From contig WANQ01000014.1 in the NCBI GenBank assembly GCA_015521735.1, forward strand, positions 1 through 60,494: 60,494 nt of DNA. Direction: 5' to 3'. The notes beneath the pieces are model-generated. The model searched no databases and was not told the origin of the DNA. It worked only from the letters and a program-made list of their open reading frames with translations. Positions 17,704-26,548 of the stretch are shown in pieces; position 1 is the stretch's first letter; each line of letters opens with the position of its first letter. The position numbers and the translations under genes are program-made. The stretch is from Pyrodictiaceae archaeon (lineage in GTDB: Archaea; Thermoproteota; Thermoprotei_A; Sulfolobales; WANQ01).

Positions 17704-18762
17704 TTGAAGAATCTCGATATAGAGCACTACTCTGGCGTAGACGAAGTATTTAGCTTAAAGCTAAGCAGAGTTTATGCTCCAATACTAAAAGCCTTAGGCA
17801 AAGTCACATTCCCATACCAACTAGCTAAAATAAGCAAGATAACAGGACTTCAAGAACATGTATGTAAGCAACGTATACAGAGCTTACTAAGAAATGGGTG
17901 GAGATTTACAATACATGTAAATGAATTAAAACTAGGCTTGAAAAAACTCATAGTAATTCTAAGGAGGAGGCCAGATAAGATGTTACTAGATTATCTTAGA
18001 TCGTCTTCAAGAGTTATTACTTCACCTAAATACATATTATCATACTACATACCTATATCTCACGATCCACTAGACATTGTCAACTACTATGGTAACCTAG
18101 TAGAGAATTACTATGTACTACTAGGTTTTGAGAGAACTAAACCCGACGGTATACTCAAATACTATAACCTAGAGAAGGAATTGATAACCGTTAAATACTC
18201 AGAGATAATCAATGTATTAAATAGTAAATACCATGGACCTACCTTAGCAAGTGGTACTAGCAAATCTATTTTTGGAGGCATAGACTTAGTCCTAATCAAG
18301 GAGTTGCAAAAGAATCCTTTCATGACATACAAGGAGCTTTCAGATAGAACTAATCTACCATACTCGAGGATATTAAGGAGAATGAGATTGCTTGTTAGAG
18401 AAGGGGTTTTGGGATCTATAAGGATTATGCGTACACCTAAGGTTTATCAATTTGTAGGAATGGTTCTCATAGAAGGTATGAAACCTTATAGCGAGTTAAT
18501 AGAGAGACTTCTATCCCTACCCTACGTAAGCGCTGTTGCATATAATAACGATATTATAACAATTGCTTTAAGGCTTCCTTGGTCTGCTGTAACTATTTTA
18601 AGTGATATTGTGGAGGTGCTTGATGGTGTTTATGATGTTAAGGTGTTTCTAATAGATCCTAGGACTATGAAGTCGTATACTATACCTTATCGTCAAGAGT
18701 ATTCCAAGTATGAGGGCTGGGTGTTTAAGGTTACTAGTATTGGTGGTAGAGGTAGTAGGTAG
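17704..18762 (+). CDS. Lrp/AsnC-like regulator with two winged helices
   Basis: A 352-residue probable transcription regulator. One winged-helix-like region lies at residues 25-75 and a second at 200-255 (IDLVLIKELQKNPFMTYKELSDRTN, split here by description only), the latter followed by an Lrp-type RAM-like alpha-beta domain. The ligand and targets are unknown. The TTG start has GAGGATGAC upstream. Codon choice changes sharply inside the gene near 18560, from A/C- to T/G-rich third positions. Confidence 0.6.
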   Translation: MKNLDIEHYSGVDEVFSLKLSRVYAPILKALGKVTFPYQLAKISKITGLQEHVCKQRIQSLLRNGWRFTIHVNELKLGLKKLIVILRRRPDKMLLDYLRSSSRVITSPKYILSYYIPISHDPLDIVNYYGNLVENYYVLLGFERTKPDGILKYYNLEKELITVKYSEIINVLNSKYHGPTLASGTSKSIFGGIDLVLIKELQKNPFMTYKELSDRTNLPYSRILRRMRLLVREGVLGSIRIMRTPKVYQFVGMVLIEGMKPYSELIERLLSLPYVSAVAYNNDIITIALRLPWSAVTILSDIVEVLDGVYDVKVFLIDPRTMKSYTIPYRQEYSKYEGWVFKVTSIGGRGSR

Positions 18763-18777
18763 TGTTTTTATGTTCTT

Positions 18778-19299
18778 GTGGTTTTGTTCTTGGTTGGTGG
18801 TGTGTTAGTGGTTTATGGTTTAGGATTTCTATGGCTTATTGCTTTAAGCTTTATTCCTAGTTTTGAGGGTAGGTATGTGGTTTTGGTTGCTCCTGTTTTT
18901 GGGTTTAGTGTTTTTGAGGGTTTCTTGGCTGCTTGTATTGGTGTTATTTTGCTTGGATTGGGGCTTGGTTTTGGTATAGGTTTTGTTGATGCTGTTGCTA
19001 GGCGTTTTGCTGGGTCTAGTTTCTGGTTGTTTAGGAGGATTGGCTTGTTGTATCTTGACTATGTTGGTAGGGTTAGGGTTAGGGCTAGAAAGTATGTTGA
19101 GAGGTATGGTTTTATTGGCTTGGTATTGTTTGTCGCGGTCCCATTGCCTTTAACTGGTGTTTGGACTGGTGCTTTAGCTGGACTAGTCTTTGGTGTTCCT
19201 AGACGTATTCTTGTACCTGCTCTTATAGTTGGTGGACTATTATCTAATACTATTACGTTGACGTTGGCTTTAACTGGTGTTTACGTGGTTTCAGGTTAG
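18778..19299 (+). CDS. Small multidrug-export-like membrane protein (COG2426)
   Basis: A 173-residue protein with four or five helices, matching the COG2426 family once called small multidrug export proteins. The diagnostic part is VAVPLPLTGVWTGALAG and the following GGLLSNTITL helix. Its real substrate is not established. The first in-frame start is GTG, 15 bases after the upstream stop. The gene is strikingly T/G-rich on its coding strand compared with neighbours. Confidence 0.65.
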   Translation: MVLFLVGGVLVVYGLGFLWLIALSFIPSFEGRYVVLVAPVFGFSVFEGFLAACIGVILLGLGLGFGIGFVDAVARRFAGSSFWLFRRIGLLYLDYVGRVRVRARKYVERYGFIGLVLFVAVPLPLTGVWTGALAGLVFGVPRRILVPALIVGGLLSNTITLTLALTGVYVVSG

Positions 19300-19956
19300 C
19301 ATTCTACTAGTTTTCTCGGTACTTCTACTAGGTTTTCTACTACTATGTTTGCTTCTCTTGCTAGTCTAGGACTGGGTTTGTAGGCTATACCGCATCCAGC
19401 TATACGTATTACTCCTATATCCCATGAAGAGTCTCCTATGTATGCTGTTTCTGAGAGTTTTACTCCTAGCTTCCTTGTAATCCATGTTAGTATGAGTGAT
19501 TTCTGGAATGGTGGTACACGTGCTTTCTGATACCTTGATACTCTGCCATCTATGCTGAATACTATGTCGTTTGCTATGTAGAAGTCTAGTTCTAGTATCT
19601 TAGCTACGTGCCTAGCCGCTTGTCCTACACCTGCACTTAGTATCCCTACTAACACGCCCATGTTCTTTAACTTTGCAACCATTTCCTTTGCGTAAGGGTT
19701 TACTGGTATGTTTTTTACCGCCTCGTAGACTTCTTCTCTACTAGGTCGTTTACCCCAATACTTTTCCCACAACATTACATCTCTAATCATCCATTCATTG
19801 TATCCTATTCTTCCTTTAACATAGTCTTCTAGGTTACGTTTCCTAGCTTCTACTGGGACATTGAAGTATTCGTGGAGGTACTCCCAGCTACTCTTGTATT
19901 CTAGGATTACTCCGTCAAGGTCTAAGACAACTAGTTTGTACTTCGTAGCTTTTCAA
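19296..19956 (-). CDS. HAD-superfamily phosphatase, start region out of frame
   Basis: HAD hydrolase of about 219 residues. Motif I, VVLDLDGVI, lies only in an upstream extension of the open frame; motif II is GILSAG and motif IV is YIGDSSWDIG. The upstream frame has no ATG, GTG or TTG before a TGA. However, TTG at 19954-19956, in a TTGA overlap with the stop of the upstream gene and behind GGGG, would be the natural start if the AAAA run that follows were AAA. So a single extra A shifts the start. It may be a sequence error, slippage or a real mutation. The in-frame ATG inside (position 19790) would lack motif I. Confidence 0.75.
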
Positions 19957-20528
19957 CCCCTAAGGAGTAGTAGTGCTTCAATTAATGCTTTAATGGTTTC
20001 TAAGCCTATTTTCTTCTTAGAAGTTGATACCTCTACGTCTAGGTTATATGATTTTTCTACTGGATCATAGCTTACAGTAATTGTTCCAACTCCCTTAATG
20101 TTAACGTTTATAGTATTACCTATTCTCTCTACGAGTGCTCTATCACCTACAACTCTTGTTATCTCCTTATATGCTTCTTCTACTTCTTTTACCTCGAGCT
20201 TAGCTTCACTAATTGACTTAAGCCTTGCGTCAATTGCTTCAACTACTTCAGTGTACTCCTTGTATTTTTCACGTGCAAGCTTGAGGATTTCTTCTAGTAC
20301 ATCTAGTTTTCCAGCATCTTTGAGGAATTTTGCTAGTTCATCGAAGTCGTGGCTACGTAGGTAGTCGGCTAGCTTCCTAACATCTCCTCCAAATGCTGAG
20401 AACCCGTACTTGTTTTCAGCTTTCTCAACCATTTTACGTACATCATCTGCTACTTGTTTAACTAAGTCCATCTTACTTGCTAGGACGTAGTTGACTATGT
20501 GTCTAAGGAAGTCAACTTTACCTGCCAA
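19953..20528 (-). CDS. Helical protein of unknown function
   Basis: A 191-residue protein not recognised. Residues 1-125 are charged helices likely to form coiled coil (EVVEAIDARLKSISEAKLEV), followed by a small beta-rich part (NTINVNIKGVGTITVSYD) and a final helix. TTG start behind GGTGACAG. Its stop overlaps the restored TTG start of the HAD phosphatase, so the two probably share an mRNA. Confidence 0.65.
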   Translation of the reverse strand: MAGKVDFLRHIVNYVLASKMDLVKQVADDVRKMVEKAENKYGFSAFGGDVRKLADYLRSHDFDELAKFLKDAGKLDVLEEILKLAREKYKEYTEVVEAIDARLKSISEAKLEVKEVEEAYKEITRVVGDRALVERIGNTINVNIKGVGTITVSYDPVEKSYNLDVEVSTSKKKIGLETIKALIEALLLLRG

Positions 20529-20632
20529 GACCTGTCACCACTATTGTTTTATTCATGGGTGCTTGTAGTCCGAGTAGAGTATGGTTTGGAGGCTTAAACA
20601 AGTTTCCTTCAAGGCGTTCTTAGATAAGATTA

Positions 20633-21364
20633 CTAGAGCTTTATATTGTTTACAGCTTCTATTAGCTTCCATGGACCAACTGCTACTACGGGTACTCTAC
20701 GCTTAACCACTACTTCCCTACTAGTCCTGGGGTCCCTTCTAGCTATCTTCTTTTCACTCCACGTAATGCTTGATCCTAGGGCTTTCCAGCTAGCCAAGTC
20801 TAATGGTGATATAATGTTGTTTTCTACTAGGAAGCTTACTTGCTCACGTAGACTTGGTCTTTGCTTAACCCATAGGTTTCTTCTACGAGCAATTGATCCA
20901 ATATAATTTCCTAGTCCTACTCTAGCTCTAAACAATAGGTACTTTACTATATCCTTAATTGAGTGTACGACTATTATCCTAGCATCAAAGAATAATGTGC
21001 GTTTAAGTATGGTTGAGGTCTTAGAGGACAATATACTTGAGAAAATGCTGAGTATCTTCTCGGTTCTCCCATTGTATGGTGCTTGTGGGTAAACTACTAC
21101 GTTTACTTCATCGCTGACAACGTATGCTCCGAGGAAACTATACCTTGATATGAGGGTGTAGGTGGCTGAGAGTAGAGCTGAGTGAACCCTAATATCGCGT
21201 GGTTCATTGAATCCATGTAGGGCTTTACCAAATCCTACACCATCAAGTCTAACAATAAATGGAGCTAAGACCCTACTACTTAGTTCTCTAGGCCTATACT
21301 TTTCCTCGAGTACAGCTGGGTTAACTCTAAGTAGTTCTCCTAGTAGACTATTACTAGTGGCCAC
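20633..21364 (-). CDS. thg1: Thg1-like tRNA 3'-5' nucleotidyltransferase
   Basis: Enzyme of the tRNA-His guanylyltransferase family, which adds nucleotides in the 3'-5' direction to repair or complete tRNA 5' ends. The family's metal-binding sites are seen in IVRLDGVGFGK (near residue 40) and VVSDEVNVV (near residue 85), separated as usual. Length 243 is normal. GTG start, overlapping the end of the GNAT gene by 11 bases, so they are probably co-transcribed. Confidence 0.85.
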   Translation of the reverse strand: MATSNSLLGELLRVNPAVLEEKYRPRELSSRVLAPFIVRLDGVGFGKALHGFNEPRDIRVHSALLSATYTLISRYSFLGAYVVSDEVNVVVYPQAPYNGRTEKILSIFSSILSSKTSTILKRTLFFDARIIVVHSIKDIVKYLLFRARVGLGNYIGSIARRRNLWVKQRPSLREQVSFLVENNIISPLDLASWKALGSSITWSEKKIARRDPRTSREVVVKRRVPVVAVGPWKLIEAVNNIKL

Positions 21365-21713
21365 GCTTCTTCTCTTCCTCTAATGCCTTACGGAATAATT
21401 CCTCTAAATTAGCGTTCTGGTATTCTTCTGCAAGCAGGGTTCTCTTCTCAGGGTGTTTAATGAAGTAGTATATAGCGTAGCTACATATGGGTACTATCTT
21501 CAAACCCTTTTCTTCAGCATACTTTAAAGCAGCTTCAACTAGTAGTCTACCTATACCCTTACCTCTATGCTGTGGTGGAGTATAGGTTGCTTCAAGATAC
21601 ATTCTATCTCCTTCAACACGGTATCTTAGGAATGCTTTCTCACTCGTATCTGGAAAGCTTATATAGAATAATCTACGAGTCATCTTAACCTCTAATCCAT
21701 TACCCATAAGCAT
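21354..21713 (-). CDS. GNAT acetyltransferase, small NATD1/YjdJ-like type
   Basis: A 119-residue acetyltransferase-like protein. The acetyl-CoA loop is TPPQHRGKGIGRLLVEAAL, followed by GLKIVPICSYAIYYFIKHPE, both characteristic of this small COG2388 group. The natural acceptor is unknown. It overlaps and precedes the Thg1-like gene, so the two are probably one operon. Confidence 0.8.
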   Translation of the reverse strand: MLMGNGLEVKMTRRLFYISFPDTSEKAFLRYRVEGDRMYLEATYTPPQHRGKGIGRLLVEAALKYAEEKGLKIVPICSYAIYYFIKHPEKRTLLAEEYQNANLEELFRKALEEEKKRGH

Positions 21714-21805
21714 ACCTCACCCATAGATACTTGTACACTAACCTTGGAGGACTAGGGGATTATTTTATTTTCGCTCAACTATACTTTAAGGTAAAAACCT
21801 ATTAC

Positions 21806-21982
21806 ATGGTAACTGTTTTATACCCACCACACACCTTAAAAGCAATCGTAGAGGAGATATCTAAACTGCGTGGTCTAAAAACTATGTCTAGGAGAAAACA
21901 AGTAGTACAAACAAGCCTTATTCTAAGACACATTCCAGCCTATACAAGCCTTCTTCTACACGTGAATGGTGTATGGTTATGA
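21806..21982 (+). CDS. Small protein of unknown function (58 aa)
   Basis: A short frame from ATG, overlapping the TRAM gene start by 10 bases. The frame is open further upstream to a GTG at 21731, but a TATA-like TATTTTATTTT lies between, which favours this ATG. The protein is basic (SRRKQVVQTSLILRHIP) and unrecognised. It might be only a leader frame for the TRAM gene. Confidence 0.4.
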   Translation: MVTVLYPPHTLKAIVEEISKLRGLKTMSRRKQVVQTSLILRHIPAYTSLLLHVNGVWL

Positions 21983-22299
21983 GTAGACGTAGAGGTAAGA
22001 AGAGTAAGAAAGGAGTTTACAGCGTAGATGTCCAGAAGTATAGTATTTATCCTAGAACACCTAAACCAGAAGAATACAAGCCTATGGGAAGTGATGTTAA
22101 GCCAGGGTATACGCTAACAGTCGACATAGTTGATGTAGACGATAAGGGTAGGGGAATAGCATCGTATAGGGGATATAAAGTAGTAGTTCTTGGCCAAGCA
22201 ACAGTAGGGGATAGAGTAAAGGTTAGAGTTGAGAAGGTACAGGATACAACGATTATAGCGTCAATCATATCCATAGACAAGAGTAGAATAGAGTACTAG
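21973..22299 (+). CDS. TRAM-domain RNA-binding protein
   Basis: A 108-residue archaeal TRAM protein, a class that binds RNA and may act as an RNA chaperone. A lysine-rich N-terminus (residues 1-15) precedes the OB-like TRAM domain (residues 44-105) with VDDKGRGIASYRGYKVVV and VGDRVKVRVEKV. ATG at 21979 is an alternative start. Normal length for the small archaeal form. Confidence 0.8.
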   Translation: MVMSRRRGKKSKKGVYSVDVQKYSIYPRTPKPEEYKPMGSDVKPGYTLTVDIVDVDDKGRGIASYRGYKVVVLGQATVGDRVKVRVEKVQDTTIIASIISIDKSRIEY

Positions 22300-22390
22300 G
22301 AGGTACTGTTAAGTATAAACCGTATAAGCCTTGTAGAGGATAGTATTGTAGGAGTAGGCTATACCTTTACTGAGGCTAAGGCGCTTAGAG

Positions 22391-22786
22391 ATGAGGTCGA
22401 GGATTACTCATAGAGATGTTATATCTGTTGAAATAGGTGAAAGGGAGGGCTTGTACCATAACCGTGGTATTATAACGGTGACAGAGCAGAATAAAGTCCA
22501 AGACATAGATACTTACACGTACTACTATGAGCCGATAAGGGTTAACACGTATAGAGTAGCAGGAGACGTAGTGCTTGGAGACATAGTTTTCGATGAAAAG
22601 GTAGTAGAAGTTTATGGTAGGGAAGTGGTAGAGCATTTAATAGAGGAGGCTAAGCGTATCTGGAGGCTACAGCTTCCACCAGTAGAAAAGAATGATGGTG
22701 AAGTCTACCCTGATGTTGAAATAATACTAGATTTCCAGGGAGAGGTGGTAAAAATTGATATACTGGTCAAGTATCCTAGAAAATAA
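22391..22786 (+). CDS. Protein of unknown function (131 aa)
   Basis: An acidic, beta-rich protein with a C-terminal helix (EVVEHLIEEAKRIWRLQ) and strands (VEIILDFQGEVVKIDILVKY). No family is recognised. It begins at ATG without a clear ribosome site. The 92 bases before it contain another open frame without a start codon. It abuts the TnpB-like relic, which shares its last bases. Confidence 0.55.
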   Translation: MRSRITHRDVISVEIGEREGLYHNRGIITVTEQNKVQDIDTYTYYYEPIRVNTYRVAGDVVLGDIVFDEKVVEVYGREVVEHLIEEAKRIWRLQLPPVEKNDGEVYPDVEIILDFQGEVVKIDILVKYPRK

Positions 22787-22787
22787 T

Positions 22788-22907
22788 GGTGCCTCGGCTG
22801 AAGACTATATGAGGCCCGTGAATCCTACAGCCTTTATACCTGAATGGGCTGAAGATGAAGCCGTAGGCCGGTCACCGGCCCACAACTTATCTCTACTAGT
22901 CCTCTAG
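22788..22907 (+). mobile_element. Probable TnpB 3'-end and right-end RNA relic
   Basis: A frame open to a TAG at 22905 reads YMRPVNPTAFIPEW then EDEAVGR, resembling a TnpB C-terminal tail. The DNA contains GAAGATGAAGCC followed by a perfect hairpin at 22866-22880 (GGCCGG, TCA, CCGGCC), the layout of an IS200/IS605 right end and of the overlapping guide RNA. No RuvC-bearing body remains upstream, where an unrelated gene ends. It may be a plain fossil or a retained stand-alone RNA. Confidence 0.45.
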
Positions 22908-22934
22908 CCCTACCACACTCAGCTAGGTGGTTTC

Positions 22935-24254
22935 TTGGCCAATGAAGTAGTTGTTGTCGCTGGTACGAGACCTGAACTAATAAAGCTTGCACCAGTTTTC
23001 AAGTGGCTTGAAGTACGTGGAGTTGACTATGTATTCGTTTGGAGTGGTCAACACTATGATTATGAGTTAAGTAGGGTTTTCATAGAGGAGTTAAACATAC
23101 CTGAACCACAATATGATTTAGGTGTTGGTAGTGGTAGTCATAGTGTCCAGACAGCTAAGGCTATGATGGGTTTAGAGAAAGTACTAGATGAACGTAAGCC
23201 TAGAGCTGTTGTAGCTGTAGGTGATACTAATACTGTTGTAGCATCAGCACTTGCTAGTAGTAAGAAGAATATACCATTCCTGCACATCGAGTCTGGTCTA
23301 CGTAGCTGGGATAAAACTATGCCCGAAGAACTTAATAGAATAGTTGCAGACCACTTAGGCTTCACGCTTTTCGCACCATCAAAGCTAGCATACATAAACC
23401 TCTTAGCTGAAGGCATTCCTAGTAATAGAATAGTGTTGTCAGGAAACACTGTAGTAGACGTATTACTAGAGAATGTAGGTTTGGCAAGAGAGATTTCAGA
23501 TAGAGTACTATCAAGTATAGGTGTAGAGGAAAGAGAGTATATTCTCGTAACTGTTCATAGGCAAGAGAACACTGATAATCCTAGAAGACTTATAGGCATA
23601 TTCAATGCGTTAAATAGGCTAGTAGAAGATTATGGGTATAAGGTAGTAGTACCACTTCATCCTCGAACAAGGAATAGGCTCATAGAGTACGGCTTAATGG
23701 ATACTGTTAAGGAGAAGTTAACGATAACAAGACCTCTAGGATACCTAGAGTTCATAGCATTAATGGAGAAATGCCTAGTAGTATTAACTGATAGTGGTGG
23801 TGTACAAGAAGAAGCGTACACGTTGAGAGTACCTATTGTAACTCTTAGGTATAATACTGAGAGAATTGAAACAGTACTCTACGGCTTAAATGTACTAGCA
23901 GGTGCTGATACGAATAGAATAGTAGAGTACACTATTAAAATGATAGAATACCGTGACAAGATAGTAGGAAATGTAAAGGGTAAACCAAACCCCTATGGTG
24001 ATGGTAGAGCTGGTGAAAGAATAGCTTCGTGGATTAAGGATAACCTTGACGAGTTAACTATAAGTGATGTAGACTTGACTGATGAGCCGATAGTATCATA
24101 TAAGCTTGTTAGAGAAGTAGTAGAGAACCACAAGTTACTAGACAAGTTAATAGGGTTTAATGCTGATGGAGTACCAGTACTAGAGAATCCCATGGAGCTA
24201 GTTGTAAGGGTTTCATTGAGGTGGCCTAAGCCCTGGGAAAACCTAGACTCCTAG
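22935..24254 (+). CDS. wecB: UDP-N-acetylglucosamine 2-epimerase
   Basis: Converts UDP-GlcNAc to UDP-ManNAc for surface or N-linked glycans. The fold is shown by VVAGTRPELIKLAPV at the start, GQHYDYELS, VGDTNTV, HIESGLRSWD and MPEELNRIVAD, then TVHRQEN and LTDSGGVQEEA (catalytic region). The protein is 439 residues; about 60 at the C-terminus (after GERIASWI) exceed the usual length and are not recognised. TTG start with AGGTGG six bases upstream. It overlaps the next glycosyltransferase if that starts at CTG. Confidence 0.9.
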   Translation: MANEVVVVAGTRPELIKLAPVFKWLEVRGVDYVFVWSGQHYDYELSRVFIEELNIPEPQYDLGVGSGSHSVQTAKAMMGLEKVLDERKPRAVVAVGDTNTVVASALASSKKNIPFLHIESGLRSWDKTMPEELNRIVADHLGFTLFAPSKLAYINLLAEGIPSNRIVLSGNTVVDVLLENVGLAREISDRVLSSIGVEEREYILVTVHRQENTDNPRRLIGIFNALNRLVEDYGYKVVVPLHPRTRNRLIEYGLMDTVKEKLTITRPLGYLEFIALMEKCLVVLTDSGGVQEEAYTLRVPIVTLRYNTERIETVLYGLNVLAGADTNRIVEYTIKMIEYRDKIVGNVKGKPNPYGDGRAGERIASWIKDNLDELTISDVDLTDEPIVSYKLVREVVENHKLLDKLIGFNADGVPVLENPMELVVRVSLRWPKPWENLDS

Positions 24255-25417
24255 TAGTTTCAACAGCTTTACACCATCCACATAGGTATAGGTTGCACAA
24301 CTTCCTCCCAGTACTAAGGAAGTATTTTAATGTGTGTGCAGTAGACATAGCATTAATGAGCTACGACCTACAAGGTACTACTAGTATAGGAAGCTTGGTG
24401 AGAAAGCTTACTAGGATTGAGGATAGGGTTAAACTTGATATTATCGAGGATACTCCAACCATAACTATTAGGTCTATTCTTCCATTCGACCTAGGAGTAG
24501 TTACTACGAGTACTGTTATTGCTAGTAGAATTATTGAGAAGATAAGAGGCTACGATATAGCATTGGCTTCACCATTTGCTTCATGTATACCATTCCTCAT
24601 AGGCAACTCAGATATTGTATGGGTTTACGAGGATGTTGATAGATTCTACGAGTTCTATAAGAACCCATTTATGAAGGCTATTGCTAAGAGCATTGAGTAT
24701 AGCTGTATAATTGAATCTAGCTATGTTATAGCAGCTTCACCACTACTAGGATTAGAAGATAAGTTGTTGAGAGGTGGCAGCGTAGAGATAGTACCTAATG
24801 GAATAGACTACGAGTTCATACACAGTAATGCTAAACTGTACTCTAAGGCTAGGAGAAATGATACCATAGTATATGTTGGTGCAATAGAAGAGTGGACGGG
24901 ACTAGGAGATGCAGTAAAAGCTATGAGTGTTCTAGCTAGGAGAGGTGTTAAGGCTAAACTACTAGTAGTAGGAGACTATAGTTCAAGTTATGGTATGAAG
25001 CTTAAGGCAATGATACATAGACTTGGACTAGAAGACATGGTTTTCATGGTTGGTAGGAAGCCCTATAGCGAAATACCGAGAATACTTGGTACAAGCACTA
25101 TAGGCATAATACTCTTTAAGCCTTCAAGGCTTACGAGAATGGCTATGCCATACAAGGTTCTGGAGTATGGTGCAGCAGAACTCCCAATAATAGCATATGA
25201 TACTGGTATTACAGGTAAACTTGTACGTAGGCATAGGGCTGGACTAGTAATAGAACCCGGCGATATAGTAGGAGTAGCAGATGCAGTTGAATCCCTACTA
25301 AGCGATGAAGGTCTTAGGAGAGAATTAGCACTTAACGCGGATAATATGGCTAAGCTCTACGATGTTAGAGTTCTAGCACGTAGGGAAGCTGAGCTTCTCC
25401 TAAGACTTGCTTCTTAG
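24233..25417 (+). CDS. Glycosyltransferase family 4 with probable CTG start
   Basis: GT-B glycosyltransferase (394 residues). The N-terminal strand PRLLVVSTALHHPHRYR, needed for the fold, lies upstream of the first standard start (TTG 24293). The only plausible initiator there is CTG at 24233, with GAGGTGG at 24218-24224 ideally placed; a TAA bounds the frame at 24227. The donor-site half has VPNGIDYEF, IVYVGAIEEWTG, and VLEYGAAELPIIAYDTG. It is probably coupled to the epimerase, whose end it overlaps by 22 bases, and takes part in glycan assembly. Confidence 0.8.
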   Translation: MGKPRLLVVSTALHHPHRYRLHNFLPVLRKYFNVCAVDIALMSYDLQGTTSIGSLVRKLTRIEDRVKLDIIEDTPTITIRSILPFDLGVVTTSTVIASRIIEKIRGYDIALASPFASCIPFLIGNSDIVWVYEDVDRFYEFYKNPFMKAIAKSIEYSCIIESSYVIAASPLLGLEDKLLRGGSVEIVPNGIDYEFIHSNAKLYSKARRNDTIVYVGAIEEWTGLGDAVKAMSVLARRGVKAKLLVVGDYSSSYGMKLKAMIHRLGLEDMVFMVGRKPYSEIPRILGTSTIGIILFKPSRLTRMAMPYKVLEYGAAELPIIAYDTGITGKLVRRHRAGLVIEPGDIVGVADAVESLLSDEGLRRELALNADNMAKLYDVRVLARREAELLLRLAS

Positions 25418-26380
25418 CCTAGACTCTAATTCCTCAAGCATATCGTGTATTATTGCTAGTTTCTGGTTTAACCTATACTCGAATCTCTTAAGGTATACTG
25501 CTATAATTGATAGAGCTAGTGAGAGTAGTCCAGTAAGTGTTAGTAGTGTTCCTAGAGTAGCCCATACGTGCCTCTTAATACCGTATAGTAGTAGTTCTAG
25601 TAGAACCCATGAGTCTATTACTATGCCTGGTATTGTTAGTACTGCTCCAAGAATAAAGATTAGTGATGCAGGATTATATCTCCATGCAAGTCTTACTAGG
25701 TCCTTCACAATGTATAGTCCATGGATAATCCTAAGCTTCTTCTCCCCAATCCTCTTACGATAGCTAATGGGCACTTCAGTTATCCTACCAGTAAGGCTTG
25801 CAACTTTAGCAGCAATGTCTACTTCAACACTAAATCCTCTAGACTCTATAGGTGCTTCTCTCAAAATCCTTGTATTCACTAGGTACATTCCACTACATAC
25901 GTCTCTTAAATTAGTACCAAATAGTATGTTGAAGACCTTGGTTATAATCCAGTTACCAAGCCTATTAAGTAATGGTATGTTTTCTCTACCATTAACTCTA
26001 GCTCCAATAACTTCATCAAATCCTCTTGAAGCCTTCTCTACTAGTTTAGGTATCTCGTATGCAGGGTAAGTGTAGTCACCGTCCATGACAAGTGTATAGG
26101 GCTTATCTATGTATCTTAGCACAGTCTTAATAGCATCAGCTTTACCCTTGCCTTCTTGAAGTATTACGCGAACACCCTTTGATGAGGCGATTTCACGTGT
26201 TCTATCAGTACTATGGCCGTCAACTACTATTACTTGTTCTGGTTTAACACCAATGCTGAATAATTCTTCAAGTACTAGTCCTATAGCTTTCTCCTCGTTA
26301 AGTGTAGGTATTACTATGTTTACGTCGCCTAAGCTTATTCTTCTAGTACGTGGTGGCCAAGGATTAGGGTTTAAGGCCAT
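25400..26380 (-). CDS. Dolichyl-phosphate sugar synthase-like GT2 with membrane tail
   Basis: GT-A glycosyltransferase. Motifs are VNIVIPTLNEEKAIG, VVDGHSTDRT, and the DxD site LVMDGDYTYP, then SGMYLVNTRIL and GFSVEVDIAAK. Two membrane helices follow (about 235-255 and 270-290) and then a coiled tail. Such enzymes make dolichyl-phosphate sugars for N-glycosylation. The frame extends to ATG 26452, but those 24 residues precede the fold, and a TTTTATT box upstream fits this ATG better. It converges with the GT4, with an 18-base overlap. Confidence 0.82.
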   Translation of the reverse strand: MALNPNPWPPRTRRISLGDVNIVIPTLNEEKAIGLVLEELFSIGVKPEQVIVVDGHSTDRTREIASSKGVRVILQEGKGKADAIKTVLRYIDKPYTLVMDGDYTYPAYEIPKLVEKASRGFDEVIGARVNGRENIPLLNRLGNWIITKVFNILFGTNLRDVCSGMYLVNTRILREAPIESRGFSVEVDIAAKVASLTGRITEVPISYRKRIGEKKLRIIHGLYIVKDLVRLAWRYNPASLIFILGAVLTIPGIVIDSWVLLELLLYGIKRHVWATLGTLLTLTGLLSLALSIIAVYLKRFEYRLNQKLAIIHDMLEELESRLRSKS

Positions 26381-26548
26381 CTCTGCCTTCACATGTACAT
26401 TTATGGTATACTGGGGGAATAAAAGACTGTAGCCAGAGACCATAGCTTTCATCTATAACAATAGAATATTAACATATTAAGGTATTACTATGGTGGTGTT
26501 TAAGCGTAAATGCAGAGACCTTATAAGTCTAGACTCATATAAGCCAAC

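Noticed and set aside
22300-22390. Small gene ahead of the 131-residue protein (VEDSIVGVGYTFTEAKALRD)
   Set aside because: The frame is open and preceded by GGAGG, but there is no ATG, GTG or TTG in frame after the previous stop.
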